Source: Tepidicella baoligensis
GTDB taxonomy: Bacteria; Pseudomonadota; Gammaproteobacteria; Burkholderiales; Burkholderiaceae_C
Length of the DNA stretch: 64,000 nucleotides
NCBI RefSeq assembly: GCF_013432195.1
Contig: NZ_JACCDB010000006.1
Location: 49,843-113,842, forward strand
Direction of reading: 5' to 3'
In this document: positions 8,719-18,348 of the stretch, one piece after another
How positions within the stretch are numbered: the stretch's first letter is position 1
Layout of the letters: each line of letters begins with the position of its first letter
Program-made: the position numbers and the translations under genes
Notes under the pieces: generated by a model
The model's database searches: none
What the model was told of the DNA's origin: nothing
Seen by the model: only the letters and a program-made list of their open reading frames with translations

Positions 8719-9789
8719 ATGAACGACCTCGATGCCCTGGTGCAGTCTGCGCGCGAACTGTTCGCGCGGGCCGCCACCCCCGCCGATCTGGAAAACGCCA
8801 AAGCCCAGTTTTTGGGCAAGAGCGGCCGCATGACCGAGCTGATGAAAGGCATGGCCGCCCTCAGCGTGGAGGAGAAGAAGACCCGGGGCGCGGCCATCAA
8901 CGTGGCCAAACAAGCGATCGAGGCAGCGCTGAACGAGCGCCGCCATGAGTTGGCCGAGGCGGAACTGCAGCGCCAGTTGCACGCCGAAGCGCTGGACGTG
9001 ACCCTGCCTGGCCGCCAGCGTGGCACAGGCGGTCTGCACCCCGTGAGCCTGACGATGGAGCGCATCGAGGCGATTTTCGGCTCCATGGGTTTCGAGGTGG
9101 CCGACGGCCCTGAGATCGAGTCCGACTGGTTCAACTTCACCGCGCTCAACACGCCCGAAGACCACCCGGCGCGCTCCATGCACGACACTTTCTACGTGGA
9201 AGGGGGCAGCGAAAAAGCGCCCAATCTGCTGCGCACGCACACCAGCCCCATGCAGATCCGCCATGCGGTGCAACACGTCAAACGTTACAAGGCGCTGGCG
9301 GGCGCTCCAGCCGACGGCCTGTTCAGTGGTGACATGCCCGAGATCCGCGTCATCGCGCCGGGCCGCACCTACCGGGTGGACAGCGATGCCACCCACTCGC
9401 CCATGTTTCACCAGTGCGAAGGCCTGTGGATTGGCGAAAACGTGAGCTTCAAGGACCTGAAGTTCGTGTTCACCGATTTCTGCCGCACCTTCTTCGAGTC
9501 GGACGACCTGGTGCTGCGCTTTCGCCCCAGCTTCTTCCCTTTCACCGAGCCCAGCGCCGAGATCGATATCCAGTTCCAGACGGGCCCGCTGGCGGGCCGC
9601 TGGCTGGAGGTGGCGGGCAGCGGCCAGGTGCACCCGAACGTGGTGCGCAACATGGGGCTGGACCCCGAGAAATACATTGGCTTTGCCTTCGGCATGGGCC
9701 CCGATCGCCTGACCATGCTGCGCTATGGCGTCAACGACCTGCGCCTGTTCTTCGACGGCGACATCCGCTTCCTGAGCCAGTTTCGCTGA
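8719..9789 (+). CDS. pheS: Phenylalanyl-tRNA synthetase alpha subunit
   Basis: 356-residue catalytic alpha subunit of the alpha2-beta2 enzyme charging tRNA-Phe. N-terminal coiled-coil arm (about 1-90, beginning [15 protein letters not shown]), then the class II core with motif 2 ([15 protein letters not shown]) and motif 3 [20 protein letters not shown] 8719 is chosen because it gives the family N-terminus; the in-frame extension upstream runs through the terminator hairpin. Followed after 29 bp by pheT. Confidence 0.96.
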   Translation: MNDLDALVQSARELFARAATPADLENAKAQFLGKSGRMTELMKGMAALSVEEKKTRGAAINVAKQAIEAALNERRHELAEAELQRQLHAEALDVTLPGRQRGTGGLHPVSLTMERIEAIFGSMGFEVADGPEIESDWFNFTALNTPEDHPARSMHDTFYVEGGSEKAPNLLRTHTSPMQIRHAVQHVKRYKALAGAPADGLFSGDMPEIRVIAPGRTYRVDSDATHSPMFHQCEGLWIGENVSFKDLKFVFTDFCRTFFESDDLVLRFRPSFFPFTEPSAEIDIQFQTGPLAGRWLEVAGSGQVHPNVVRNMGLDPEKYIGFAFGMGPDRLTMLRYGVNDLRLFFDGDIRFLSQFR

Positions 9790-9818
9790 TCTGCCAACGC
9801 ATTCCGAGAGTCTGAAAC

Positions 9819-12239
9819 ATGCAATTCCCCGAGTCCTGGCTGCGTGAATTCTGCAACCCGCCCCTGACCAGCCAGCAGTTGGCCGACACCCTGACCATGG
9901 CTGGTCTGGAGGTGGAGGCGTGCGTGCCCGTGGCACCCCCGTTTTCCAAGATCGTGGTGGGCGCCATTGTGCAAGCCGAGCAGCACCCCAACGCCGACCG
10001 CCTGCGCGTGTGCAAGGTGGATGCTGGCACGGGCGAACTGCTGCAGATCGTCTGCGGCGCACCGAACGCCCGTGTCGGCATCAAGGTGCCGTGTGCCTTG
10101 GTGGGGGCCGAACTGCCGCCTGGCGAAGACGGCAAGCCTTTCCAGATCCAGGTGGGCAAGCTGCGCGGCGTCGAGAGCTTTGGCATGCTGTGCTCGGCCC
10201 GCGAACTCGGCCTTTCGGACGACCATGCTGGCCTGCTGGAATTGGCGGCCGATGCGCCGGTGGGGCAGGATGTCCGCGAGCACCTCAAGCTCGACGACCG
10301 CCTGTTCACCCTCAAGCTCACGCCCAACCTGGCGCACTGCCTGAGTGTGTATGGCATTGCGCGTGAGCTGGCTGCCTTGACGGGTGCACCGCTGAACGAG
10401 CCCGTCTTCCCCAGGGTTCCCGCCGCACACACCGACAAGTTGCCCGTCAAGGTGCTGGCCCCCGACTTGTGCGGCCGCTTCACCGGGCGCATCGTGCGCG
10501 GCATCAACCCGCAGGCACCAACGCCCGCCTGGATGGTGGAGCGCCTGGCCCGCTGTGGCCAGCGCAGCGTGTCGGCGCTGGTGGACATCTCCAACTACGT
10601 GATGTTCGAGCTGGGCCGTCCTTCGCACATCTTCGACCTGGACAAGATCCACGGTGGCTTGCAGGTGCGCTGGGGCAAAGCCGGTGAACAGCTCAAGCTG
10701 CTCAATGGCAACACCGTCACGGTGGACGAAACGGTGGGCGTCATCGCCGACGACCAAGCGGTCGAATCGCTCGCCGGCATCATGGGTGGTGACGCCACGT
10801 CCGTGGGCGACGAGACGCGCAACGTCTTCGTGGAAGCGGCGTTCTGGTGGCCCAAGGCGATTGCAGGCCGTTCGCGCCGCTACAACTTCAGCACCGACGC
10901 GGGCCACCGTTTCGAACGTGGTGTCGATCCGCAGCTCACCGTCGAACACGTCGAGCGCATCACCGACCTCATCCTGCAAATCTGCGGCGGCCAGGCTGGC
11001 CCCATCGACGATCACATCGTCCACATGCCCGAGTCCAAACCGGTGACGCTGCGGGTGGCGCGTGCGGCCAAGGTCATCGGCATGCCGGTCACGCAGCAGC
11101 AGTGTGCCGACGCGCTGCGTCGCCTCAGCCTGCCCGTGAGCGAAGGCGATGGCACAGTCACCGTCACGCCGCCGTCTTTCCGTTTCGACCTGCAGATCGA
11201 GGAGGACCTGATCGAAGAGGTGGCGCGCGTCATCGGCTATGACCACCTGCCGCACACCCCACCGCTGGCGCCGGTGACGGCCAAGATCCGCCCCGAGAGC
11301 CGCCGCGCGCCGTTCCAGCTGCGCCGCCAGCTGGCGCAACTCGGCTACCAGGAGACCATCAACTACAGCTTCGTGGAAGAGCGTTGGGAGCGCGATTACG
11401 CGGGCAATGCCGACCCGATCCGTCTGCTCAACCCCATCGCCAGCCAGATGAACGTGATGCGTTCGTCGCTGTTGGGCAGCCTGCTGGCCGTGCTCAAGTT
11501 CAACACCGACCGCAAGGCGCACCGGGTGCGCGTGTTCGAGCTGGGCCGGGTGTTCATCAAAGACGCTACGGTGGCCGACAGCGACACCACCGTGGCCGGT
11601 TTTGCGCAACCCATGCGCGTGGCTGGCCTGGCTTATGGCGACGATGCCAGCCTGCAGTGGGGGCTGCCTGCGCGAGCGGTGGACTTCTATGATGTGAAAG
11701 GCGACGTGGAGGCCCTGCTGGCCCCGCGGGTACCGACTTTCGAGTCCGCCGCTCACCCCGCGATGCATCCCGGTCGTTGCGCCCGCGTGTGGCTGGACGG
11801 CGAACCCATCGGTTTCGTGGGAGAACTCCACCCCCGTTGGCGCCAACTGGAAGGCTGGCAGCAGGCCCCGGTGATGTTCGAGTTGGATTTGCCCGCCGTG
11901 CTGGAGCGGCCGGTGCCCGTGGCGCGACCGGTGACGCGCCACCAGCCGGTGGAGCGTGACATTGCGGTGGTGGTGAAAGAGGGCGTGACCCACGCGGCCC
12001 TGATGGCCGCCGTGCATGCCGCCGCCACCCATGGCTGGCTCAAGCAGGCGACGTTGTTCGATGTCTATCGCCCCAAGAAGGGTGCGGAATCGGCCGGTCT
12101 GGCCGCGGATGAAAAGAGCCTGGCCGTGCGCCTCACGCTGGAGCGCGGCGACGCCAACCTCACCGACGAAGAGATCGACGGCGTCGTCAAGGCGGTGCTG
12201 GCCTCCCTGGCCGAGCGCGTGCAGGCGCGATTGCGTTAA
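9819..12239 (+). CDS. pheT: Phenylalanyl-tRNA synthetase beta subunit
   Basis: 806-residue beta subunit, normal length. N-terminal tRNA-binding OB domain (about 40-150), B3/B4 editing domain (about 210-390), B5 domain, catalytic-like core, and C-terminal FDX-ACB anticodon domain beginning near RHQPVERDIAVVV. It pairs with PheS and edits mischarged Tyr-tRNA-Phe. The gene is unbroken and lies 29 bp after pheS and 24 bp before ihfA. Confidence 0.96.
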   Translation: MQFPESWLREFCNPPLTSQQLADTLTMAGLEVEACVPVAPPFSKIVVGAIVQAEQHPNADRLRVCKVDAGTGELLQIVCGAPNARVGIKVPCALVGAELPPGEDGKPFQIQVGKLRGVESFGMLCSARELGLSDDHAGLLELAADAPVGQDVREHLKLDDRLFTLKLTPNLAHCLSVYGIARELAALTGAPLNEPVFPRVPAAHTDKLPVKVLAPDLCGRFTGRIVRGINPQAPTPAWMVERLARCGQRSVSALVDISNYVMFELGRPSHIFDLDKIHGGLQVRWGKAGEQLKLLNGNTVTVDETVGVIADDQAVESLAGIMGGDATSVGDETRNVFVEAAFWWPKAIAGRSRRYNFSTDAGHRFERGVDPQLTVEHVERITDLILQICGGQAGPIDDHIVHMPESKPVTLRVARAAKVIGMPVTQQQCADALRRLSLPVSEGDGTVTVTPPSFRFDLQIEEDLIEEVARVIGYDHLPHTPPLAPVTAKIRPESRRAPFQLRRQLAQLGYQETINYSFVEERWERDYAGNADPIRLLNPIASQMNVMRSSLLGSLLAVLKFNTDRKAHRVRVFELGRVFIKDATVADSDTTVAGFAQPMRVAGLAYGDDASLQWGLPARAVDFYDVKGDVEALLAPRVPTFESAAHPAMHPGRCARVWLDGEPIGFVGELHPRWRQLEGWQQAPVMFELDLPAVLERPVPVARPVTRHQPVERDIAVVVKEGVTHAALMAAVHAAATHGWLKQATLFDVYRPKKGAESAGLAADEKSLAVRLTLERGDANLTDEEIDGVVKAVLASLAERVQARLR

Positions 12240-12263
12240 TCTACGCCAGCAGGAGATTCGAGC

Positions 12264-12626
12264 ATGAGCGATCGACTCACAACCGCCAGCGGCACCCCGG
12301 TAGATCTGGAGAGCGGCGCTTTGACCAAGGCGCAGCTCGCGGAAATGCTTTATGAGCAAATCGGCTTCAACAAGCGCGAATCCAAAGACATCGTCGATGC
12401 GTTTTTCGAGGTCATCAGCCAGAGCCTGATCCGAGGCGAAGATGTGAAACTGTCGGGCTTTGGCAACTTTCACATTCGTACCAAGGCGCCGCGGCCTGGG
12501 CGCAACCCGCGCACCGGCGAGCCGGTGGCCATCGAGGCCCGCCGGGTGGTGACCTTCCATGCCAGCCCGAAGCTGAAGGAAGCGGTTCAGGCTGGCGGCT
12601 CCATGCTTGGCCCTGAGGAGCCCTGA
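12264..12626 (+). CDS. ihfA: Integration host factor alpha subunit
   Basis: 120-residue HU/IHF-family DNA-bending protein. The core ([21 protein letters not shown] through [24 protein letters not shown]) is typical of IHF-alpha with the beta-arm proline in [11 protein letters not shown]. It carries about 18 extra N-terminal residues ([18 protein letters not shown]) compared with the roughly 99-residue E. coli protein, a feature shared by some betaproteobacterial homologues. ATG 12264 has AGGAGA upstream. Position directly after pheT is conserved across proteobacteria. Confidence 0.94.
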   Translation: MSDRLTTASGTPVDLESGALTKAQLAEMLYEQIGFNKRESKDIVDAFFEVISQSLIRGEDVKLSGFGNFHIRTKAPRPGRNPRTGEPVAIEARRVVTFHASPKLKEAVQAGGSMLGPEEP

Positions 12627-12659
12627 CGCCTTTGGGCCAGCCGCCGCCTCCGGTGGGGC

Positions 12660-13166
12660 TCAAGCGTGCCTCGCCTCCAGGGCCAGCAGGGCCCGCTTGC
12701 GCGCCAGCCCCCCGGTGTAACCGGTGAGTGCCCCCTGGCGGCCAACCACCCGGTGACAGGGGATGACGATGCCCAGCGGGTTGCGTCCGATCGCGCTTCC
12801 GGTGGCGCGCATCGCCCCTGGCCTTCCGATGGATTGTGCAACGGCCGCATAGCTGGTGGTCTGGCCGTATGGGATGGCCAGCAGGGCCCGCCAGACGGAT
12901 CGCTGAAAAGGTGTGCCACCATGCAAGCGCAACGGCAGGTCAAAAGATGTCTGTCGCCCGGCGAAATAGCGCCCCAGTTGGCGCACCGCCTCGGCCAGCA
13001 CGCCATCGGCCGGTACTCGGGGGGCATCCGAAGCCCACGTCGGGATGTTTGCCTGATCGCTGAACCACACCCCCAACAAATCGTGGCCCTGACGTGTGAG
13101 CAGCAAGCGCCCCAGCGGGCTGTCCCATTCGGTGGTCTGGATCGGATCGTCAGAGGCGAACGTCAT
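12660..13166 (-). CDS. ogt: Methylated-DNA-[protein]-cysteine S-methyltransferase
   Basis: 168-residue suicide repair protein that transfers methyl groups from O6-methylguanine to itself. The acceptor cysteine lies in IPCHRVVG, and the helix-turn-helix region is FQRSVWRALLAIPYGQTTSY. No Ada-type N-terminal zinc domain is present, so it is Ogt-like. The ATG at 13166 (MTFASDD) is preceded by AGGAG; a GTG/ATG further out at 13193 would have no ribosome-binding site and would nearly collide with the divergent phosphomannomutase. Convergent with ihfA. Confidence 0.92.
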   Translation of the reverse strand: MTFASDDPIQTTEWDSPLGRLLLTRQGHDLLGVWFSDQANIPTWASDAPRVPADGVLAEAVRQLGRYFAGRQTSFDLPLRLHGGTPFQRSVWRALLAIPYGQTTSYAAVAQSIGRPGAMRATGSAIGRNPLGIVIPCHRVVGRQGALTGYTGGLARKRALLALEARHA

Positions 13167-13178
13167 GATCGGAGCTCC

Positions 13179-13184
13179 TACAAT
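13179..13184 (+). promoter_or_regulatory. Probable -10 box for manB
   Basis: TACAAT lies in the 44-bp space between the divergent ogt and manB genes. A transcript starting about 7 bp later would have a leader of only about 20 nt before ATG 13211. No convincing -35 element is seen. The same CTAnAAT-type hexamer precedes several other genes in this window. Confidence 0.35.
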
Positions 13185-13210
13185 GTGGCCCATCGCACAT
13201 TGTGAACCCT

Positions 13211-14605
13211 ATGACCGAAGCCGTCACGTTTCCAGCCAGCGCCTTCAAAGCCTACGACATACGGGGTGTGGTACCCGATGTCCTCAACCCGGCATTTGCC
13301 CATGCCCTGGGGGGCGCTTTCGGCGCCCGGGCGCTCGCCTTGGGCGAATCCACCGTGGCCGTGGGGCGTGACGGTCGGCTCAGCAGTCCTGAACTTTCGG
13401 CCGCCTTGATCGAAGGCTTGGCCCAATCGGGGGTCGATGTGATCGACGTGGGCATGGTGACCACCCCCATGCTCTACTTCGCGGCCCACACGCTGTGCCG
13501 CAGCGGCATTCAGGTCACCGGCAGCCACAATCCGAAGCACCACAACGGCTTCAAGATGGTGCTGGCCGGCAAGGCCATTTATGGCGAAGACATCCAGGCC
13601 CTGCGGCGCGACATGGAGGCCGGACCTGCTCCCGCCGCACGTCAGGGGCAGGTCCGCCGGCTGGATGTGCTCGCCGACTACACCGCCCGCATCGTGGGCG
13701 ACGTGAAGCTGCAACGGCCGCTGCGCATCGTGGTGGACAGCGGCAACGGGGTGGCCGGTGCCTCAGCCCCTCAGCTCTTTCGCGCCTTGGGTTGCGAAGT
13801 CATCGAGCTGTTCAGCGAGGTGGATGGTCACTTCCCCAACCACCACCCCGATCCCTCCAAGCCCGAGAATGTGCAGGATCTGGTCCGGACCCTGCAGGCC
13901 AGCGGCGCCGACCTGGGCTTGGCCTTCGATGGCGACGGCGACCGGCTCGGCATCGTCACGCCGAGCGGGCAGACCATCTACCCGGATCGCCAATTGCTGC
14001 TCTTTGCCCAGGACGTGCTCACTCGCGTGCCCGGCGGCACCATCGTGTTCGACGTCAAATGCAGCCAGCGCCTGGCCCCGGCGATCCGCGCCGCAGGCGG
14101 CGTGCCCCTGATGCACAAGACGGGGCATTCGCTCATCAAGGCCCAAATGAAAGAGGTGCAATCCCCGCTGGGTGGTGAGATGAGCGGCCACATCTTTTTC
14201 AAGGAACGCTGGTTCGGCTTCGACGACGGCACCTATGCCGGCGCGCGCCTGCTGGAGATTCTGAGCCGCCATGCCGACCCTGCAGGCGTGCTCGAGGCCT
14301 TGCCCACCAGCCATTCCACCCCCGAACTGAACGTGGCCTGCGCCGAAGGGGAGCCGCACCGCCTGGTGGCCGAGTTGCAGGCGATCGCCCGCTTCGAGGC
14401 GCCTGCCGAGGTCAACACCATCGACGGCCTGCGCGTGGACTGGCCGGATGGCTTCGGCCTGATCCGCGCGTCCAACACCACCCCCGTGCTGGTGCTGCGT
14501 TTCGAAGGGCAGACGCCGCAGGCGCTGCAGCGCATTCAAACCGAGATGCTGGCGTTGTTGCGCCGGGTCAAGCCTGGGGCTACCTGGGGGCAGTCGGCGC
14601 ATTGA
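13211..14605 (+). CDS. manB: Phosphomannomutase/phosphoglucomutase
   Basis: 464-residue alpha-D-phosphohexomutase interconverting mannose- or glucose-1- and -6-phosphates for polysaccharide precursors. All four family loops are present: phosphoserine loop TGSHNPKHHNGFKM, metal loop DGDGDRLGIV, sugar-specificity loop GGEMSGHIFF, and phosphate-binding loop RASNTTPVLVLRF. AlgC-like proteins have the same architecture and dual specificity. No strong ribosome-binding site is present; ATG 13211 is used, with an in-frame GTG at 13202 possible. It heads the LPS sugar cluster, 35 bp upstream of gmhA. Confidence 0.9.
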   Translation: MTEAVTFPASAFKAYDIRGVVPDVLNPAFAHALGGAFGARALALGESTVAVGRDGRLSSPELSAALIEGLAQSGVDVIDVGMVTTPMLYFAAHTLCRSGIQVTGSHNPKHHNGFKMVLAGKAIYGEDIQALRRDMEAGPAPAARQGQVRRLDVLADYTARIVGDVKLQRPLRIVVDSGNGVAGASAPQLFRALGCEVIELFSEVDGHFPNHHPDPSKPENVQDLVRTLQASGADLGLAFDGDGDRLGIVTPSGQTIYPDRQLLLFAQDVLTRVPGGTIVFDVKCSQRLAPAIRAAGGVPLMHKTGHSLIKAQMKEVQSPLGGEMSGHIFFKERWFGFDDGTYAGARLLEILSRHADPAGVLEALPTSHSTPELNVACAEGEPHRLVAELQAIARFEAPAEVNTIDGLRVDWPDGFGLIRASNTTPVLVLRFEGQTPQALQRIQTEMLALLRRVKPGATWGQSAH

Positions 14606-14640
14606 CCGACCTGCTCACGTTCCGTCATTCCGAGGTTCAC

Positions 14641-15231
14641 ATGAACGTACTCAAAGCCAGTTACCTTCAATCGCTGGAACGCCACCGAGCGGCTTTTGCC
14701 ACCGTGGAGCAGTACCAGGACCAGGCCCTGCTGCTGCTCGAAAAAGTGCAAGCCTGTCTGGCTGCCGGTGGCAAGGTCGTATGGATGGGCAACGGGGGCA
14801 GTGCAGCCGATGCCCAACACCTGGCTGCCGAATTCATGGTCCGCTACAAACGGGAGCGTGCTCCGTTGGCCTCCATGGCCCTGACCACCGACACCTCCAT
14901 CCTCACGGCGCACGCCAACGACTACGATTTTTCCACCGTCTTCGAACGGCAGGTGCAGGGTATCGTGAAGCCCCAAGACGTCGTCATTGGCCTGACCACG
15001 TCGGGCAACAGCGCCAACGTCAACCTGGGGCTTCAGGCAGCCAACGCCATGGGGGCTTACACAGTGGCGCTGACGGGACGCGACGGCGGCAAAGTGGCCA
15101 GCATCGCCCAGTTACCGATCATCGTTCGCAGCGATGAAACCGCTCGCATCCAAGAGGTCCACATGTTCCTGGGCCATTGGCTTTGCGAAGCGCTGGATCT
15201 GCTGAACGCTCAACCGGTGCCTTCCGAATGA
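14641..15231 (+). CDS. gmhA: D-sedoheptulose 7-phosphate isomerase (SIS domain)
   Basis: 196-residue SIS-domain isomerase, the first step of ADP-heptose synthesis (sedoheptulose-7-phosphate to D-glycero-D-manno-heptose-7-phosphate). Family motifs [15 protein letters not shown] and [11 protein letters not shown] bind the sugar phosphate. GAGG at 14632-14635 precedes ATG 14641. The close paralogue DiaA (replication initiation) has the same fold, but the next gene, overlapping by ATGA, is hldE and the whole heptose pathway follows, so GmhA is the better reading. Confidence 0.88.
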   Translation: MNVLKASYLQSLERHRAAFATVEQYQDQALLLLEKVQACLAAGGKVVWMGNGGSAADAQHLAAEFMVRYKRERAPLASMALTTDTSILTAHANDYDFSTVFERQVQGIVKPQDVVIGLTTSGNSANVNLGLQAANAMGAYTVALTGRDGGKVASIAQLPIIVRSDETARIQEVHMFLGHWLCEALDLLNAQPVPSE

Positions 15232-16673
15232 ACATTGACCCCAGCGTCTTCGAACGTCTGCCCTTGGGGCGCATTCTGGTGGTCGGGGATGTCATGCTCG
15301 ACCGCTACTTCTCGGGCGATACCTCCCGCATATCGCCCGAAGCACCGGTGCCGGTGGTCAAGATCACGCAGGTGGAAGACAAAGCCGGTGGCGCCGCCAA
15401 CGTGGCGCGCAACATCGCCCATCTGGGCTCCCAGGTGGGTTTGCTGGGCCTGGTCGGGCAAGACGCACACGCGCAACACCTGCAAGACCTTCTGGCGGAT
15501 GATCACATCCAGACCCACCTGATCGCGTTGCAGAACCAGCCCACCATCACCAAGACGCGTGTGCTCTCACGCCATCAACAGGTGGTTCGCCTGGATCATG
15601 AGATGCTGTTTTCTGCCGCTGCGGGCCAGCAGGTGGCCGAACGGTTTGTGCAGGTGCTTGGGCAGTACGACATGGTGGTGTTCAGCGACTACAGCAAAGG
15701 CACCTTGCAGCAGTTGCCCAGCATGATCCAGGCCGCGCGTGCGGCGGGCAAGCCCGTCCTGGTGGACCCGAAAAATACCGATTTTGCTTTTTACCGGGGG
15801 GCCGACATCATCACCCCCAACCTGTCGGAATTCAAGGCAGCCGGCGGCCGCACGCAGACCGAGGCCGACATGCTGGCTTCTGCGCGACACCTGTTGGCAG
15901 CCCACGGTATCGGCGCCATCCTGCTCACGCGCAGCGAGCAGGGCATGACCTGGATCACGCCGGATCATCACCATCACTATCCGGCCCAGGTGAGGGAGGT
16001 GACGGATGTCACCGGTGCAGGCGATACGGTGCTGGCCACCCTGGCGAGCTTCGTGGCGGCCGGCCTGGATCCCGAAGGAGCCTGTCTGGTGGCGAACACA
16101 GCCGCCGGTCTGGTGGTGGGCAAACTGGGCGCAGCGACGGTCACGCCGCATGAGCTGTCGCATGCGCTGGCCCGTTTCGGGTTCTCGGCGGGTTGGGAGC
16201 CGGTCGCCCAGGCGCTGCAACAGATCCAGCAGGCCCGCAAAGCGGGCGAGCGCATCGTGTTCACCAACGGCTGTTTCGACCTGCTGCATGCCGGCCATGT
16301 GCGTTACCTCGCGCAAGCCCGCTCGCTGGGTGATCGGCTGGTGGTGGGCTTGAACAGCGATGCTTCTGTGCGGCGCTTGAAAGGCCAGGGGCGCCCGGTC
16401 AATGGCTGGGCTGACCGGGCCACGGTGCTCTCTGCCCTGCAAAGTGTGGACTGGGTGTTGCCTTTCGGCGATGACCCCGAGGAAGCGGACACGCCTTTGA
16501 GGCTGATTCAACAGGTCAACCCGGATGTGTTGGTCAAGGGGGGCGACTACACGCTGGATCAGATCGTGGGGGCCGACTACGTCCTATCGATGGGGGGCGA
16601 AGTCCAGGTGCTGGACTTCGTGGAAGGGCGCTCCACCAGCCGCATGATCTCCCGGATACAGGGTGCCTTGTAA
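15228..16673 (+). CDS. hldE: Bifunctional heptose-7-phosphate kinase / heptose-1-phosphate adenylyltransferase
   Basis: 481-residue HldE (RfaE), full-length fusion. Residues about 1-320 form the PfkB-type kinase ([21 protein letters not shown] and the anion-hole [12 protein letters not shown]); residues about 345-481 form the nucleotidyltransferase with [17 protein letters not shown] (HxGH) and the C-terminal EGRSTSRMI. It phosphorylates heptose-7-P at C1 and, after GmhB removes the C7 phosphate, adds AMP to give ADP-D,D-heptose. Start ATG 15228 overlaps the gmhA stop. Confidence 0.96.
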   Translation: MNIDPSVFERLPLGRILVVGDVMLDRYFSGDTSRISPEAPVPVVKITQVEDKAGGAANVARNIAHLGSQVGLLGLVGQDAHAQHLQDLLADDHIQTHLIALQNQPTITKTRVLSRHQQVVRLDHEMLFSAAAGQQVAERFVQVLGQYDMVVFSDYSKGTLQQLPSMIQAARAAGKPVLVDPKNTDFAFYRGADIITPNLSEFKAAGGRTQTEADMLASARHLLAAHGIGAILLTRSEQGMTWITPDHHHHYPAQVREVTDVTGAGDTVLATLASFVAAGLDPEGACLVANTAAGLVVGKLGAATVTPHELSHALARFGFSAGWEPVAQALQQIQQARKAGERIVFTNGCFDLLHAGHVRYLAQARSLGDRLVVGLNSDASVRRLKGQGRPVNGWADRATVLSALQSVDWVLPFGDDPEEADTPLRLIQQVNPDVLVKGGDYTLDQIVGADYVLSMGGEVQVLDFVEGRSTSRMISRIQGAL

Positions 16674-17750
16674 GTGCAATCCATCTGCGTCTTGCGGCTG
16701 TCGGCCATTGGCGATGTGTGCAACGCGGTAGCCGTGGTGCAGGCGATACAGCGGCACTATCCGCAAGCGGCCATCACCTGGGTGATCGGCAAGGTAGAGG
16801 CAGAACTGCTCCAAGGCTTGCCAGGGGTACGCCTGGTGGTGTTCGACAAACGGCAAGGCTGGAAGGCCTACTGGACGCTCTGGCGCGATCTGCGCGGGCA
16901 GCGTTTCGACGCCCTGTTGCACATGCAGGTCGCGTTCCGCGCCAACCTGGCCTCATTGTGCATACGCGCAAAACGCAAGATTGGTTTCGACTGGCGCACC
17001 GCGAAGGAGCTGCACGCGCTGTTCATGCGCGAGCGGGTGGCCCCTGTGCAGGGTATGCATGTGCTGGAAGGCTTCAGGGAATTTGCGCGCGCGATCGGTG
17101 TGCCCATGCAGTCACCGCAGTGGTCCATGCCCATCGCGCCGGAACACCAGGATTGGGCTCGGTTGCTGTTGGACAACAGCGGGTTCAGTCGCCATCTGGT
17201 CTTGTGCCCCAGTGCGTCTTTGCCTCACAAGAACTGGTTGCCCGAACGGTATGCGGCGGTGGCGGACCATGCGGCCAGCAAAGGCTTCGCCATCTGGTTG
17301 GTCGGTGGGCCCCACCCGGCCGAAAAAGCCTTGGCCCAAGCCGTGGTGGAATGCAGCCACACCGACAAGACGCAATTGTTCAATTTGGTGGGGCAGACCC
17401 ACCTGAAGCAGTTGCTGGCGCTGATACAGCAGGCCACCATCGTGCTGGCCCCGGATACCGGGCCGGCCCACATGGCCGTGGCGGTAGGGACGCCGGTCAT
17501 CGGTCTGTACGGCATACACAATCCGGCCCGTACCGGCCCGTACGGCAGCCCCTATGTGGTCGAGGTCTATCACCAGCACTTGCTGGCTCAGACCGGCAAA
17601 ACGGCGGCACAGATCAAATGGGGGACGCGGGTGAAGGGAGCGCGCGTCATGGAGAGTATTTCGGTGGATGCCGTGGTGTCGATGTTTGACCGTGTGCTCC
17701 TGGACCTTGGTTTGGATACGGGCGATGCAGGTTCGCCACCACACCCATGA
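16674..17750 (+). CDS. GT9 glycosyltransferase, heptosyltransferase I-like
   Basis: 358-residue family 9 glycosyltransferase. N-terminal ICVLRLSAIGDVCNAVAVVQAIQ is the GT9 signature; the C-terminal nucleotide-sugar site includes LVLCPSASLPHKNWLPERYAAV and LAPDTGPAHMAVAVGTPVIGLYG. It most resembles WaaC-type enzymes that add the first heptose to Kdo, but acceptor specificity cannot be read. The start is GTG 16674, directly after the hldE stop, and the 3' end overlaps gmhB by 4 bp, so it is in the heptose operon. Confidence 0.88.
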   Translation: MQSICVLRLSAIGDVCNAVAVVQAIQRHYPQAAITWVIGKVEAELLQGLPGVRLVVFDKRQGWKAYWTLWRDLRGQRFDALLHMQVAFRANLASLCIRAKRKIGFDWRTAKELHALFMRERVAPVQGMHVLEGFREFARAIGVPMQSPQWSMPIAPEHQDWARLLLDNSGFSRHLVLCPSASLPHKNWLPERYAAVADHAASKGFAIWLVGGPHPAEKALAQAVVECSHTDKTQLFNLVGQTHLKQLLALIQQATIVLAPDTGPAHMAVAVGTPVIGLYGIHNPARTGPYGSPYVVEVYHQHLLAQTGKTAAQIKWGTRVKGARVMESISVDAVVSMFDRVLLDLGLDTGDAGSPPHP

Positions 17751-18340
17751 ACAAAGCCCTGTTTCTGGACCGCGACGGCGTCATCAATGTCGATCACGGA
17801 TACGTCTTCCAGCCCGAGCAGTTTGAATTCATCGAAGGCGTGTTTGACGCCTGCCTGACATTTCAGCAACTCGGCTACCGACTCATTGTCGTGACCAACC
17901 AGTCGGGGATCGCGCGGGGTTACTACACCGAAGCGCAGTTTCACCGACTCACGGCCTGGATGTGCGAGCAATTTGCCATCCACGGCGTGCAGATCGATGG
18001 CGTCTATCATTGCCCGCATCACCCCTCCCAAGGCGTTGCACCCTATGTGCAACGGTGTACTTGCCGCAAGCCTGCCCCGGGCCTGCTGCTGCAAGCAATC
18101 GCGGAGCATGGCATCGACCCTGCGCAAAGCATCATGGTGGGTGACAAGGCTGACGATATGCGGGCAGCCGCCTCGGCAGGGGTGGGTCTGAGAATCCTGG
18201 TGCAGTCAGGCCAAGCCTTCACCGCCGAAGAGGCCCGAACCAGCCACGCGGTTTGGCCCAGCCTGTATGCTTTTGCTCGCGCCTTCCCGCCGTCGAGTAG
18301 AGGGCCTGAAACCTCCAGTCACCATCGCAAGCCCGCTTGA
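17747..18340 (+). CDS. gmhB: D-glycero-D-manno-heptose 1,7-bisphosphate 7-phosphatase
   Basis: 197-residue HAD-family phosphatase. Catalytic DRDGVIN near residues 8-14, TNQSGIARGYY, the zinc loop CPHHP...CTCRKPAPG, and GDKADDMRAA match GmhB. It dephosphorylates the C7 position between the two HldE reactions. ATGA overlap with the preceding glycosyltransferase indicates translational coupling. Confidence 0.93.
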   Translation: MNKALFLDRDGVINVDHGYVFQPEQFEFIEGVFDACLTFQQLGYRLIVVTNQSGIARGYYTEAQFHRLTAWMCEQFAIHGVQIDGVYHCPHHPSQGVAPYVQRCTCRKPAPGLLLQAIAEHGIDPAQSIMVGDKADDMRAAASAGVGLRILVQSGQAFTAEEARTSHAVWPSLYAFARAFPPSSRGPETSSHHRKPA

Positions 18341-18348
18341 GGTTCTCC

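Noticed and set aside
9723..12560. 945-codon minus-strand frame antisense to pheT
   Set aside because: Shadow of a conserved gene in high-GC DNA; no motifs or ribosome-binding site.
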